Assembly (NCBI GenBank): GCA_900317955.1
Contig: ONIP01000024.1
Coordinates: 44,290 to 108,289 of the forward strand
Reading direction: 5' to 3'
DNA length: 64,000 bases
From: an uncultured Bacteroidales bacterium
GTDB lineage: Bacteria > Bacteroidota > Bacteroidia > Bacteroidales > P3
This document shows, piece by piece, positions 36,789-47,051 of the stretch (the stretch's first letter is position 1; each line of letters opens with the position of its first letter). A program made the position numbers and the translations under genes. Under the pieces are notes generated by a model. That model was given only the letters and a program-made list of their open reading frames with translations, searched no databases and had not been told where the DNA came from.

Positions 36789-36819
36789 CAAAAATACACA
36801 TTTTTTTCAACACCACAAA
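36789..36819 (-). promoter_or_regulatory. Perfect-spacing Bacteroidetes promoter
   Basis: Minus strand TTTG (36816-36819), exactly 19 bp, TATTTTTG (36789-36796). It drives the small protein and the lipoprotein. Confidence 0.85.
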
Positions 36820-37291
36820 TATTTTTTGGAAAAAAGTCTAATTTTATCAACAAAAGAAGGGGGAAAAACTCTTGAAACATACGGAAATACTATGTTTTTA
36901 AAATCCATTATTTCAGAGAAAAAAATTTATGCGCCTGAAAAAAAGAGGCCATTTTTAGGCTAAAAACAGGTCATTTTTCGGAAAAATTGACTCATTTTGA
37001 CATCCAAAAATGGACAAATACACAAAATATGTTGATTATCAACACTATAAGATAAAACAAAGCAAAGAATCATCTGGGCAGTTTCAGATAATAATATTAT
37101 TATATTAATGAATCAATATAAATAAAATAAGTTATAGTGGAAAAATGGGGGTGCTACGCATGCTTGACTTGCGGGAAAGGGATTATGACCATGGGAGGTC
37201 GTTCCCTGAACGAAAGGGGAACGAATAAGGAACGAAGGAGAATTGACCCCAGACTGAAGGTTGCTATTTACAAAGAATGAGAAGGGATAAA
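36820..37291. other. Gene-free AT-rich interval upstream of the lipoprotein promoter
   Basis: No supported gene. It contains a 7-bp-arm hairpin (37200-37223, CGTTCCC/GGGAACG). Confidence 0.55.
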
Positions 37292-37316
37292 AAAAAGACT
37301 CACTTCGAGTCTTTTT
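37292..37316 (-). terminator. Terminator of the tRNA-Leu pair
   Basis: AAAAAGACTC, loop ACTTC, GAGTCTTTTT: ten-base arms two bases downstream of the tRNA 3' end. Confidence 0.85.
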
Positions 37317-37317
37317 G

Positions 37318-37402
<85 letters not shown>

Positions 37403-37450
37403 GTCCTTATGGTCTCAACTAAAGAGACGCATCGTTTTGGTGATTCTTTG

Positions 37451-37534
37451 TGCCCAGGACAAGACTTGAACTTGCACCGCCCTACGGCGACTACCCCCTC
37501 AAAGTAGCGTGTCTACCAATTCCACCACCTGGGC
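37451..37534 (-). tRNA. tRNA-Leu (anticodon GAG)
   Basis: Acceptor GCCCAGG/CCTGGGC, discriminator A, anticodon stem CTACT/GGTAG with loop TTGAGGG (anticodon GAG), long variable arm TCGCCGTAGGGCGG and T-loop TTCAAGT. The 3' CCA is not encoded (CAA follows the discriminator), unlike its neighbour. First gene of the pair after the promoter at 37566. Confidence 0.93.
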
Positions 37535-37565
37535 AAAGACTTTCTTTTCCTTTCGAAAGCGGGTG

Positions 37566-37596
37566 CAAAGGTACTAACTTTTTTCGACATGGCAAA
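37566..37596 (-). promoter_or_regulatory. Perfect-spacing promoter of the tRNA-Leu pair
   Basis: Minus strand TTTG (37593-37596), 19 bp, TACCTTTG (37566-37573), 32 bp upstream of the tRNA-Leu(GAG) 5' end. The rest of 37597-37801 is AT-rich without a gene. Confidence 0.85.
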
Positions 37597-37801
37597 AAAA
37601 AATCAGATATTTTTTGAAAAATAATCTTTAAATACCTGTATGTCAATACGATTTTTTTTAGAATAAAAAACTTATTCCACTGATAAAAAGTGATTATTCG
37701 AGAGCATTTTTACCACTATTTTATGTCTTTTTGTGATAGAAAAAACTGACAGGAACAGGGATATTCGACAAAATATATTGTATACCAACGAATTAAAAAG
37801 T

Positions 37802-37847
37802 AATAAAGCCTTGTCGTGGTCACTAAATGAACCAGACAAGGCTTATT
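37802..37847 (-). terminator. Terminator of the 1516-residue protein gene
   Basis: Arms AAGCCTTGTC and GACAAGGCTT, extended by AATA/TATT and with an inner TGGT/ACCA pairing, followed on the minus strand by TTACTTTTTAATT. It lies about 36 bases after the stop. Confidence 0.8.
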
Positions 37848-37883
37848 TCTATTGCTGTGATTGCAAACAGGTTGCGCAGAGAA

Positions 37884-40800
37884 CTATTCTTCGTCGTCGG
37901 ACTCTTCTTCTTCGTAGTCTTCACCAGCGTCGGCAGGATCGTCGGTGAAGGCGGAAAGGAAGCGTTGGACCTCGGTCCGTGAGTTGGTAAGGGAGTAGCT
38001 GAAGTGCTCCATGGTACGTTTGTCCTTCTTGATGGAGAGAAGTTTGTCATTCCACTCTCCTACGGATGAGTAGACGCCGAGGTGATGGGTCTGGTATTCG
38101 TAGTTGAAGTAATACCAGTGGTCGTTGGCAACCTGGATATAGAGTACCAGATGAGACTGGTTGCCGCGCTTGAACAGCTGGGCTTTGACACGGACGTTGA
38201 CATGGAGTTGTTTATTGCCGACATTGCAGAGGGCAGCAGTACCGGTGGCAGTATAGCCTGAGCGTGGGGAGTATTGCCAACGAATGCCTTCAAAGAGGAG
38301 TGTGTTGTCGAGGAACCCTTCAAGCTTGTCGAAGGCACCTGTACTGAGGTAGGTTTGGTATGCCAGTTCTCCATCAGGGTCGCCCATGTGGAATAGGAGA
38401 GCACGGTCAAGGAGTTCGTTGTCGCGGTCGGCAGGAGTGGGACGGAGGTCATCTTCGATTTGCTTAGCCATTTGGTTGAGTAGCGAATTGTCGATGGGGA
38501 AGGTTATGCCGAAGATGGTATTCATGCTGAAGTTTTCTTGGTTGTCAGGTTCAAAATGTAGTGTGCCGTATGCTTGGATACGGGCGGGTTCGAGTATAGG
38601 ACCGAAAGTGATGGGACCTTCACCGTCGATAATACAGTTATCAGTATTGAGAGTAAGGTAACGGTCGATGAATTCGGGGTCGTCGAGTTTTTCCTGCGAA
38701 GTGATGGTGTAGGTTGCCGCGGACTCGTCGTAATGGAGAAGGCCGTAACTGCTAATGAGCGGGCTGACACCGGTTTGGCGGAGGAGGAAAGCCGAAGTAG
38801 GCTGGAGGCCGGTATTGCCCATTGCGACAGCTGCGCTGATGGACTTGCCTTTCCAGTCGACAGGATTTTCGGGAACAACGACACGGATGTTGGTCGGGTC
38901 GAGATAGTCAGCATAGGCCAAGAGTGCAAGTTGGTCGGCGGGGGCGCATTTGTGGAGGAGCCTTACACCGCCGTCGAAGTAATAGAAACGATGCTGGGCA
39001 TCGACACGCATGGTGCCCGCAAAGCCAAAGGCCGATGAGAGGGTGAACTGGGCGGAGTCGGGAATGGTGCCTTGGGCAGTGCTGACGCCTTGGGCATCGG
39101 GAGCAATCTGGGTCATGTAGACAGGCTGTTTCTTCTCGTCGATTCCAATATAGTCGATAGTTCCTTTTCCGCTATATTTCTGACCGTTAGCAACGAGAAG
39201 GTCGCAGTTGTAGAAAAGATGGAAGGCACTGTCACGAGGGAAGAGAAGCTGTCCACTGGAAATGAGGGAGAAGACGCCGCCTTTGGAGATGTGGAGCGAA
39301 TCGCCGCCGGGGGCTATGAGGGCATCGGCAATGGGGAGAGCATAGACGTTATGGTTGGAGAGTTCGAGTTGGTCGTAGCGGTAGAGGCTGTTAATGGCAT
39401 GGAAACGGATATCTTTGAGGGCGGGGTCGGTGCTTTGGAAGAGAGCACCGGGCATACGGTCAAGGCGTTTGTTGCGTTCGCGAAGGGTAAGGGCTTCGGT
39501 GCCCTGAGTTTCCATACTCTTGCTGTTGTCGAGAGCAAGGAGTTTGTTATCCCACTGCCAAGTGTACTGGTCAACCCAAGCGGAGAAACCAAGTGCGGGG
39601 AGGAGGGTTTGGGTGAGGGTATCGTTGGAGGTGAAGCGTCCTGTGTGTTCCTCGTAGTCGACAAAGGAGCGCATGTTGTTGGCAGAGAAGGCGACATCAT
39701 TATACTTGGTCGAACGGAGGGTGAAATCGGTGTGTTTGGCTTCCATCTGCAAAGTGCGGAGTCGGAAATATTTGGATTTGAGAGTACCTTCAAAGATGTC
39801 GGCAGTGCCGTAGGCAGAGGCTCCTTGGGGGCGGAGGGTGATGCGTCCAGCAAAGGTGGTGACGCCGTGATAGAGCGAGAAAGGTGTGCCGTCACGTAGC
39901 TGAGAAATGGTCATGGAGTCTTGGTAAGGGTACCAGCGGAGAAGGGTTTGGCCATTGTGGACATCGGGGTAGTCGTTCTCATCCTTTACGAAGAAGGTGT
40001 CGGTTTGAGCCATCATGGAGTCGGGCATGAAGAGATATTTGTTGGTTGTGGCAGTAGAGGTGAGATAGCTAAGAGTACCTTCGCCACGGAGGCCGCGATA
40101 GCTTAGGTCGATAAGATTCTGGAAGGTGCCTTTTCCACCGTAGGCAGGATGTCCATCGGGAGGAGTATTAACCCGGAAACCAAGAGAATAGTCGCGCTGC
40201 ACCTTGAGGGGTTCCTCAATGTCGGGGAAAATGCCAGCTGAGGTAAGTGTGCCAAGGAATTCAAGGCTGTCGGTCTGGAAATCTGTAAGCTGTTTGATAA
40301 CAAAGGGATGGAGCGAATAGTAGAAGCGTTCGCGGTCGTAGACACCGTTGAAGATGAAGGGGCGGTCGTAGTAGACGTAGGAAGGTTTAACGCTGTTGAA
40401 GATGGGATAGTCTTTGTTCTTTTTGAGGCCGCAGTGATTGTCGGGTTTGTCAATTTGTATATCGCCCACAAGATTGTAAAGCGGGGTACGAACCATAACT
40501 TGTTTCTGAGGGTCGGAGAAGGAGGTAACCGAGAAACGGAGGGAGTCGATTTGCGGAAGGTCGAAGCGGAAGTCATCGTAGAAGAAGGTGGCGTCGGTGA
40601 CGTTCATTTCGAAACGGCCTACGTTGATGTAGCCGGAAAACAGGATATCGCGGTTACGCTTAACGATGATGTCGCCTCCGTAGGGCTTGACAACGACGAG
40701 CTGACTATCGCTAACGACGAATTTCTTAATGCCATGGACACGGAGATCGAGCGAGGAGAGATCAAGCTCAGCATTGTTCTCCTTGGTATCGGACTGAAGG

Positions 40801-42434
40801 GTAAGGGCATCGTAGTCATGACCCTGCTGCTTGACGATAGCTTTGTAGAAGCCAATGAGTTTGTCGTGGACATGGATACGGGAGCGACCTTCGTCGTAGG
40901 AGACGAGACCGTGACGGGTGAGGCCGTGAATCATAAGTTTGGTCTGTCCTTCATCCATTCGGATGAAATTCTGAAAGGAGACGAGGGAGAAGTCTTGCTT
41001 CATGTCGTGGGCTTTCATGTAGCGATACATACGTACCACGGGGCTAACATCGTCGATGCCTTGGACTTCGCGGTCTTTGTTTTCTGAATAGTAACGATTT
41101 GACTCGAAGGTTACGAAGGTTTGGGTGCCAGCCTGCGCAACCATGTTGAATTCGACAACGTCTTTTTCGATGAACCAGTTGATGTTTTCGCAATAGATGT
41201 CGAGTTGGTGATAACTGTCTGTATAAGGGCTATAGTAGTTGCGCTTGGTGCTGTTGAGAAGGTTGACTCTGTGGTCGTCGACAGTGTAGCGGATGAGTAC
41301 ACCGGCGTTGCTGATGGAGTCGTCGTTGATATACATCTTGACAGCAGCACGCTCGGAGGTAAGCATGTGGGGGAGGATGGTGAAGTGGGTTGAGCTGGCC
41401 ACAAGGAATCGTTTGCCATTACGGTAGAAAATCATCGAAGCGGGATTCTTTTCATCATTGGTAACAAAACGGGGGCCATACATCATAAAATTGCCTTCAA
41501 AATCGACTCCGGGAAGAACATCTTTGAGTTGGAAGTCTTTCTGATAGGAACGGAACTTGGGAAAATTGTATTTGTCGGGCTCGGTTTTGGTGGAAAGGGC
41601 TTCTTCAATGACACCGCGGATGGGGGTTTTAAAATAGTTGGTATTGATGAAAGTGACTGAATCTGCAGTGAATTTGGGGAATTTTACCACAGCCGAGTAA
41701 ATGTCGAGGTCGGCATGGCAGGCTTCTTTTGAGAGACCGCAACGTTGCCAGGTGAGACGGCCACCCTTGCCTTCAAACGTAGAGGTGAGGAAGAAATATG
41801 TTCCTGAGGTGCCATAAATGGTAGAGGCATCAGCGTTTGCACCTGTGCCGGAGGCGTAGGTGAGGTCGAAGGTGCCAGGGAAGACCGTCTTAATGTCGTT
41901 GCGTATAGGAACAAAGGAGAATTTCACACCAGGCGCAGTCTGCCAGACCGAGGTGCGAGAACGGTAGATGGTGTGTTCATTGAGCAAGTTTGCAGTGTAT
42001 TCTATAAATTCCTTGATTTCCTTTTTCTTGCTGGTAATGCTCATAATGGCGGTGGTTGCAGCGAGCCACTCATCGAAAAGTTTTGGCGTAAGATTGGTTT
42101 TGCCATAAGCGACAAATGCCTCGGTGAGGGACACGAAGTCGGGAGAGGCTTCCAACTTAGCCTTGCGCGCAGCATTGTAAAGGTCGGTTACCTTCTGCTG
42201 ATTCAGTTCGTCGAGTGAGTTGTAGACACCGCTCAGTTGGTCAACAAGCTGGGTGTTGGCGGCTATTTTTTCCTCAGCTTTCGAATTACCATTCAGGTAT
42301 TTAAGCAATTGGGCAGGGAGAGAATCTGCTTCAAAAACAACTTTCGACCGGGTTGGGCGGTTTTGCGCACTGGCATACTGGCATTGCGAGGCAAGCAGCA
42401 ACAATGCAAACAGGGAAAATACGAACCGTTTCAT
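37884..42434 (-). CDS. Very large exported protein of unknown function
   Basis: 1516 residues with a signal peptide (MKRFVFSLFALLLLASQCQYASAQ). No membrane helix after it. The body is long, beta-rich and aromatic (for example YYFDGGVRLLH, WYYFNYEYQTHHLG), without a domain I recognise. It ends in an acidic tail (EDYEEEESDDEE). No T9SS sorting domain is visible, so a periplasmic location is likely. A TPR-free alpha-helical region lies near residues 45-150. The coding strand is C-rich, unlike the minus-strand dcw genes. Divergent from the LtaS-like gene and transcribed alone. Confidence 0.85.
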   Translation of the reverse strand: MKRFVFSLFALLLLASQCQYASAQNRPTRSKVVFEADSLPAQLLKYLNGNSKAEEKIAANTQLVDQLSGVYNSLDELNQQKVTDLYNAARKAKLEASPDFVSLTEAFVAYGKTNLTPKLFDEWLAATTAIMSITSKKKEIKEFIEYTANLLNEHTIYRSRTSVWQTAPGVKFSFVPIRNDIKTVFPGTFDLTYASGTGANADASTIYGTSGTYFFLTSTFEGKGGRLTWQRCGLSKEACHADLDIYSAVVKFPKFTADSVTFINTNYFKTPIRGVIEEALSTKTEPDKYNFPKFRSYQKDFQLKDVLPGVDFEGNFMMYGPRFVTNDEKNPASMIFYRNGKRFLVASSTHFTILPHMLTSERAAVKMYINDDSISNAGVLIRYTVDDHRVNLLNSTKRNYYSPYTDSYHQLDIYCENINWFIEKDVVEFNMVAQAGTQTFVTFESNRYYSENKDREVQGIDDVSPVVRMYRYMKAHDMKQDFSLVSFQNFIRMDEGQTKLMIHGLTRHGLVSYDEGRSRIHVHDKLIGFYKAIVKQQGHDYDALTLQSDTKENNAELDLSSLDLRVHGIKKFVVSDSQLVVVKPYGGDIIVKRNRDILFSGYINVGRFEMNVTDATFFYDDFRFDLPQIDSLRFSVTSFSDPQKQVMVRTPLYNLVGDIQIDKPDNHCGLKKNKDYPIFNSVKPSYVYYDRPFIFNGVYDRERFYYSLHPFVIKQLTDFQTDSLEFLGTLTSAGIFPDIEEPLKVQRDYSLGFRVNTPPDGHPAYGGKGTFQNLIDLSYRGLRGEGTLSYLTSTATTNKYLFMPDSMMAQTDTFFVKDENDYPDVHNGQTLLRWYPYQDSMTISQLRDGTPFSLYHGVTTFAGRITLRPQGASAYGTADIFEGTLKSKYFRLRTLQMEAKHTDFTLRSTKYNDVAFSANNMRSFVDYEEHTGRFTSNDTLTQTLLPALGFSAWVDQYTWQWDNKLLALDNSKSMETQGTEALTLRERNKRLDRMPGALFQSTDPALKDIRFHAINSLYRYDQLELSNHNVYALPIADALIAPGGDSLHISKGGVFSLISSGQLLFPRDSAFHLFYNCDLLVANGQKYSGKGTIDYIGIDEKKQPVYMTQIAPDAQGVSTAQGTIPDSAQFTLSSAFGFAGTMRVDAQHRFYYFDGGVRLLHKCAPADQLALLAYADYLDPTNIRVVVPENPVDWKGKSISAAVAMGNTGLQPTSAFLLRQTGVSPLISSYGLLHYDESAATYTITSQEKLDDPEFIDRYLTLNTDNCIIDGEGPITFGPILEPARIQAYGTLHFEPDNQENFSMNTIFGITFPIDNSLLNQMAKQIEDDLRPTPADRDNELLDRALLFHMGDPDGELAYQTYLSTGAFDKLEGFLDNTLLFEGIRWQYSPRSGYTATGTAALCNVGNKQLHVNVRVKAQLFKRGNQSHLVLYIQVANDHWYYFNYEYQTHHLGVYSSVGEWNDKLLSIKKDKRTMEHFSYSLTNSRTEVQRFLSAFTDDPADAGEDYEEEESDDEE

Positions 42435-42459
42435 TACTATTGTGAGTTTTAATTGAATG

Positions 42460-42467
42460 CAAAAATA
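42460..42467 (-). promoter_or_regulatory. -7 box for the 1516-residue protein gene
   Basis: Minus strand TATTTTTG followed by CA, 25 bases upstream of the ATG at 42434. Confidence 0.6.
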
Positions 42468-42552
42468 GCACTTTTTATTGACATGGATAACGTAAAAAAG
42501 GTTTTTTTATTCAAGAGTTCCTGTTAATAATTGTTGTTTCAAAAAAAAATCG

Positions 42553-42560
42553 TACTTTTG
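42553..42560 (+). promoter_or_regulatory. -7 box for the LtaS-like gene
   Basis: TACTTTTG followed by CA, with TTG at 42531-42533 at the proper distance. The last base is nine bases before the ATG, so the leader is only a few nucleotides. Confidence 0.65.
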
Positions 42561-42569
42561 CACCCGCTT

Positions 42570-44483
42570 ATGAAACAATCTGCTCGTTATAACTACATAC
42601 TGCTCGCCTATTTGACAGGCATTGTATTCTTCACTCTTTTCCGTCTGGCATGCACGTTGGTTTGGTGCATATCGCAACCGTTATGGCCCGATTTCAACGG
42701 AATGTACGGAAAGGCACTCTTCATGGGTTGGCGTTTCGACACGGCCGTTAGTTGCTATCTGCTTGCTTTACCGGCACTGATGATGATTGTGGGCGAACTG
42801 GCGCGCATACGTGCCAAAGCCTACTATCTTACAGCCCACCACCTGCTTGTAATCGGCTACATAGTTAGTTTCTTCGCCTGTACAGCCGACATACCTTTCT
42901 TTAGTTACTTCTTTACCCGACTCAATGCCACGGCTGTCAACGAGGTTGATTCGTTGGGCATCATACTGCACATGATTGTAACTGAGCCAATGTATCTTGC
43001 TGGAATAGGTGCTTTTATTATTGTTGCCACCGGTTATTGGTTCTTGATGCGGTACATTTTTCGCCGTACTATTGTCAATGGGCAAGACCGTTTCCAACCG
43101 TATGCGTGGTGCATTCCCTTGGCGTTGCTGCTTATCTTTGCCACTTTTGTTGGCATGCGCGGACGGCTCAGTAAGAAAAGCCCGCTGCGTGTCGGCACTG
43201 CCTACTTTTGTTCAGACCCGTTCTTGAACCAAATAGGTATCAACCCTGTATTTACTTTTATTAAAAGTGCTGCCGAACTCAGCAAACAGGCCAACAAACC
43301 TCTTAATCTGGTTGACGAAAGTGTAGCACAGGACGTTCTTGAAGCGCAACGCAACATACCCGCCGACCCACAACTAATGCCTACAGGGCTGGACTTGCCA
43401 CTGCCTAAAGGCACGAATGTGGTTCTCATCATCATGGAATCCATGACCATAGAGAAAACCGCTCTTGCGACCACAGGAACACCGTCGCTCACCCCATGCC
43501 TTGACAGCATTATGAATCAATCACTCACCTTCACCAACACATACGCTTCGGGCATACACACTTACAACGGGGTTTACGCAACACTCTACTCCCGCCCCTG
43601 CATACCGTCCCGTCACACTATGAAACAGGCCATTATCCCATCAGTACCCGGTATGCCGCAAGCTCTTCAGAAAGCAGGTTACCACACGGCCTACTTCATG
43701 ACCCACGACGAAGATTTTGACAATATGCGAGGATTCCTCTACGGCAACGGATTCGACAGTGTAATAGGCCAACATTCGTATCTACCCTCCCAAGTTATTG
43801 GTACATGGGGAGTTCCCGACCACGTTATGTTCGACTATGCCATAGAACATTGCAACCATGCTGCTACCCAAGGTCCATTCTTCACTGCTATCATGACGTG
43901 CAGCGACCATGCACCATACTCCATTCCTAAAAACATCCAGTTCCAGCCCCACAGCCAGGACATTAACGAACAAATAGTGGAATACGCCGATTGGTCTATT
44001 GGACGCTTCATGCGCATGGCACGCCAACAACCGTGGTTTGCCAACACACTGTTCGTCTTTGTTGCCGACCATGGTGCTGTATGGGGCACCAACCGCTACG
44101 ACATGCCCCTCTCCTACCACCGTATTCCCATGATTTTCTACCATCCCAAAAGCATTCAACCTAACCGCGACAACCGACTTGCAATGCAAATAGACCTTGG
44201 TCCCACGCTTATTGCCATGCTACCAATACAATGGGAAAACCCGACATTCGGACTTAACCTGCTCACCCAACAGCGTCCCTACGCCTATTTCTGCAACGAC
44301 GACAAAATCGGCATTATCGACAACAAGTACTTCTACATCTATCGTACCGCCGAAGGCATTGAAAGCCTCCATCTTAACACCGACTCGCTTGCAACCGACA
44401 TTCTCTCTGCCTCAACCCGCCCTAAAGCCGACCTTATGAAAAAATACGGGCTCGGGCTCATTCAAGCAGCGGACAAACAATAA
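42570..44483 (+). CDS. LtaS-like sulfatase-family membrane enzyme
   Basis: 637 residues: five predicted N-terminal helices (first LLAYLTGIVFFTLFRLACTLVW), then an extracytoplasmic alkaline-phosphatase-superfamily domain starting NVVLIIMESMT (metal-binding Glu). The nucleophile region is GIHTYNGVYATL, and later motifs are TCSDHAPYS, VADHGAVWG and YHRIPMIFYHP. The family transfers phosphoglycerol or phosphoethanolamine to envelope glycans or lipids; the acceptor here is unknown. ATG 42570 is chosen over an upstream in-frame start (42531) because the latter would lie within the promoter. Confidence 0.9.
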   Translation: MKQSARYNYILLAYLTGIVFFTLFRLACTLVWCISQPLWPDFNGMYGKALFMGWRFDTAVSCYLLALPALMMIVGELARIRAKAYYLTAHHLLVIGYIVSFFACTADIPFFSYFFTRLNATAVNEVDSLGIILHMIVTEPMYLAGIGAFIIVATGYWFLMRYIFRRTIVNGQDRFQPYAWCIPLALLLIFATFVGMRGRLSKKSPLRVGTAYFCSDPFLNQIGINPVFTFIKSAAELSKQANKPLNLVDESVAQDVLEAQRNIPADPQLMPTGLDLPLPKGTNVVLIIMESMTIEKTALATTGTPSLTPCLDSIMNQSLTFTNTYASGIHTYNGVYATLYSRPCIPSRHTMKQAIIPSVPGMPQALQKAGYHTAYFMTHDEDFDNMRGFLYGNGFDSVIGQHSYLPSQVIGTWGVPDHVMFDYAIEHCNHAATQGPFFTAIMTCSDHAPYSIPKNIQFQPHSQDINEQIVEYADWSIGRFMRMARQQPWFANTLFVFVADHGAVWGTNRYDMPLSYHRIPMIFYHPKSIQPNRDNRLAMQIDLGPTLIAMLPIQWENPTFGLNLLTQQRPYAYFCNDDKIGIIDNKYFYIYRTAEGIESLHLNTDSLATDILSASTRPKADLMKKYGLGLIQAADKQ

Positions 44484-44502
44484 TTCTATAAATCCAAAAA
44501 CA

Positions 44503-45207
44503 ATGCACCTTTTTCTAACCTCGTCCACAGACTGCACATACGCTACGCTACCGCCTGATGAATCCAAGCACTGCATACGCGTTCTCCGAATGCTATCCGG
44601 CGATGAGATTTGGGTCACCAGCGGCGATGGTGTTCTCTGCACTGCACGTATCGTTGACCCCGACCCCACGGCATGCCAAGTCGAAATAACGCAACGCATA
44701 CCCAACTACGGTGCCCATCCCTACCATGTCCATATCGCTGTTGCCCCTACTAAAAACAACGCCCGCTTAGAATGGTTTGTTGAAAAGGCCGTCGAGATAG
44801 GCATCGACCGCATCACCCCGCTTATTTGCCAACATTCCGAGCGCATTTCCCTCAATATCGACCGTCTCCGCAAAATTGCACTCAGTGCCATGAAACAGTC
44901 GCTTCAGGCTTCAATACCACAAATCGATCCGCCTACTCCAATCAATAAACTACTTTCTGAACCAATACCTCCGTGTCCCTTCATTTGCCACTGCGCTGAA
45001 GGCGAAAGACATACTCTCAACCAACTATACACTCCTGGCTCCGACGTATTAGTCCTCATCGGACCCGAAGGAGATTTCAGCCCCGACGAAATAACACGCT
45101 GCAGCCAACTTGGGTTCCGTCCCGTTACTCTTGGCGACCACCGACTGCGTACCGAAACCGCAGCCCTCTATGCTCTCACCGCCCTAAACATACTCAACAA
45201 TCAATAA
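44503..45207 (+). CDS. rsmE: 16S rRNA (uracil1498-N3)-methyltransferase
   Basis: 234 residues of a SPOUT-fold methyltransferase: N-terminal PUA-like part (HCIRVLRMLSGDEIWVTSGDG), KNNARLEWFVEKAVEIGIDRITPL, HSERIS, and the knot motifs IGPEGDFSPDE and LGDHRLRTETAALYALTAL. It methylates U1498 of 16S rRNA using SAM. It lies 19 bp after the LtaS-like gene and 17 bp before the DUF4159 gene on the same strand. Confidence 0.95.
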   Translation: MHLFLTSSTDCTYATLPPDESKHCIRVLRMLSGDEIWVTSGDGVLCTARIVDPDPTACQVEITQRIPNYGAHPYHVHIAVAPTKNNARLEWFVEKAVEIGIDRITPLICQHSERISLNIDRLRKIALSAMKQSLQASIPQIDPPTPINKLLSEPIPPCPFICHCAEGERHTLNQLYTPGSDVLVLIGPEGDFSPDEITRCSQLGFRPVTLGDHRLRTETAALYALTALNILNNQ

Positions 45208-45224
45208 ACAATCAGATTTTAGCA

Positions 45225-45878
45225 ATGAAAAAGCTCCCGCTCCTACTTCTAATCATCTTGCTCCTTGCCCCTGTCACAATACATGCGCAGACTCAGATAG
45301 CCCTGCTTAAATACGATGGCGGAGGCGACTGGTATGCCAACCCCACCTCTCTAACCAACCTCATTGCTTTTTGCAACGCCGACGCCCACATGAACCTCGC
45401 TACCGAATACGCAGTTGTCGATGTCGGCTCAAGTCAGCTCTTCAACCATCCTTTCGTTCACATGACAGGCCACGGAAATGTTGTCTTCTCTCCTGCACAA
45501 CGACAAAACCTTCGCAACTACCTATTGGCAGGTGGCTTTCTTCACATAGACGACAACTATGGCCTAAAAGAATACATCATGCCTCAGATGAAACTTGTTT
45601 TTCCCGAACTTGATTTTGTTGAACTCCCTTTCTCTCACCCCATCTTCCATCAAAAATACCATTTCCCTAACGGGCTTCCAAAAATCCACGAACACGACAA
45701 TCTCCCACCCCGTGCCTACGGTCTGATATATGAGGGCCGACTAATTTGCCTCTTCACCTACGAATGCGACCTCGGCGATGGATGGGAAGACCCCGGTGTA
45801 CACAACGACAGTCAAGCCACTCGCCTCAAAGCACTCCAAATGGGCGAGAACATTCTACAATACACCTTTACTCATTAA
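45225..45878 (+). CDS. Exported DUF4159 protein
   Basis: 217 residues with a signal peptide (MKKLPLLLLIILLLAPVTIHAQ). The DUF4159 signature follows: ALLKYDGGGDWYANPTSL, FVHMTGHGNVVFS, LLAGGFLHIDDNYG, and ELPFSHPIFHQKYHFPNGLPKIHEHD. It looks like a glutamine-amidotransferase-like (ThuA/BatA-associated) fold. Function not established. Last gene of the rsmE operon, convergent with mnmA. Confidence 0.9.
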   Translation: MKKLPLLLLIILLLAPVTIHAQTQIALLKYDGGGDWYANPTSLTNLIAFCNADAHMNLATEYAVVDVGSSQLFNHPFVHMTGHGNVVFSPAQRQNLRNYLLAGGFLHIDDNYGLKEYIMPQMKLVFPELDFVELPFSHPIFHQKYHFPNGLPKIHEHDNLPPRAYGLIYEGRLICLFTYECDLGDGWEDPGVHNDSQATRLKALQMGENILQYTFTH

Positions 45879-45916
45879 AGATTTCGGGAACCCGGACGCC
45901 TTTCCAATAGCAAAAG

Positions 45917-47011
45917 TCAAGAGCCGCTGAAACCTGCTCCAATCATACCTGACGCCACCACCAAGTGGGCGTCGTTATCATAAATGGTCGTATATTGGCC
46001 GGGGGCAATACCCTGCACTTTTACATCCGAAACTATTCGGTATCCCTCCCCCATACGCATCAAATGTCCTTGTGCAAAATCAGGTGTGTGACGGATTTTA
46101 AATTTTACATCTACCACCTCTCCTTTTTCCAACTTTTCACTCCACAAATCACCTGTCAAATAATGGAATCCTAACAGGTCAATCACATTCCCATACTGCG
46201 TCTCTGGGTCATATCCCTGGGATACGTAAAGCACATTCTCTTCGGTATCTTTCTTTACCACAAACCAGGGGCCTCCGCCAAGGTACAGTCCTTTTCGTTG
46301 ACCTATTGTGTGGAACCAATAACCTTTGTGCGTGCCCAGCACTCGTCCAGTCTCCAACTCCACTATCTTGCCTTCGCGCTCACCAAGATAACGGCGCAAG
46401 AAATCATTGTAGTTAATCTTGCCCAAAAAACAAATGCCTTGCGAATCTTTCCGTTCCGCACTGGGCAAATGAGCCTCACGAGCAACCGCTCTTACCTCAC
46501 TCTTCATAAGGCCGCCTATAGGGAACATTAGTTTGCTGACTTGGCTATAATCCAGTTGCGACAGAAAATCCGTTTGGTCCTTTACTGGGTCCTTCGCGGT
46601 AGCCAGAAAAGGGACTCCATCCACATACACTTTGTTGGCATAATGGCCTGTAGCTGTGAAGTCGTACTCATGTCCGCGTCGCTCTTCAAAAGCACCAAAC
46701 TTTATCAATCTGTTGCACATCACGTCAGGGTTGGGCGTCAACCCCTTACGCACTGAGTCAATCGTATACGTTACTACACCGTCCCAATACTCACGGTGCA
46801 AGTCTACAACCTCAAAGCGACAGCCGTACTTCTGCGCAATAAATTGCGTAATTTCCATATCCTCCTCTGCAGGACAGTCAATATACCCCTCTTCTTCCTC
46901 CATTCCAATCTTGATATAAAAAATATCAGGCTTATATCCCTGTTCGCATAGCAAGTGGACTACAACCGAACTGTCCACCCCACCCGAAACCAACGCTGCA
47001 ATACTCTCCAT
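45917..47011 (-). CDS. mnmA: tRNA-specific 2-thiouridylase
   Basis: 364 residues. PP-loop SGGVDSSV at residues 9-16, then [12 protein letters not shown] with the catalytic Cys C99, GHYAN, the second Cys in [19 protein letters not shown], and a C-terminal beta-barrel ([26 protein letters not shown]). It thiolates U34 of tRNA-Glu, -Gln and -Lys. It follows the EamA gene on the same strand. Confidence 0.96.
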   Translation of the reverse strand: MESIAALVSGGVDSSVVVHLLCEQGYKPDIFYIKIGMEEEEGYIDCPAEEDMEITQFIAQKYGCRFEVVDLHREYWDGVVTYTIDSVRKGLTPNPDVMCNRLIKFGAFEERRGHEYDFTATGHYANKVYVDGVPFLATAKDPVKDQTDFLSQLDYSQVSKLMFPIGGLMKSEVRAVAREAHLPSAERKDSQGICFLGKINYNDFLRRYLGEREGKIVELETGRVLGTHKGYWFHTIGQRKGLYLGGGPWFVVKKDTEENVLYVSQGYDPETQYGNVIDLLGFHYLTGDLWSEKLEKGEVVDVKFKIRHTPDFAQGHLMRMGEGYRIVSDVKVQGIAPGQYTTIYDNDAHLVVASGMIGAGFSGS

Positions 47012-47051
47012 AATCTATTTATATTAAAGAAACCAACTTTTGTCGCACCAT

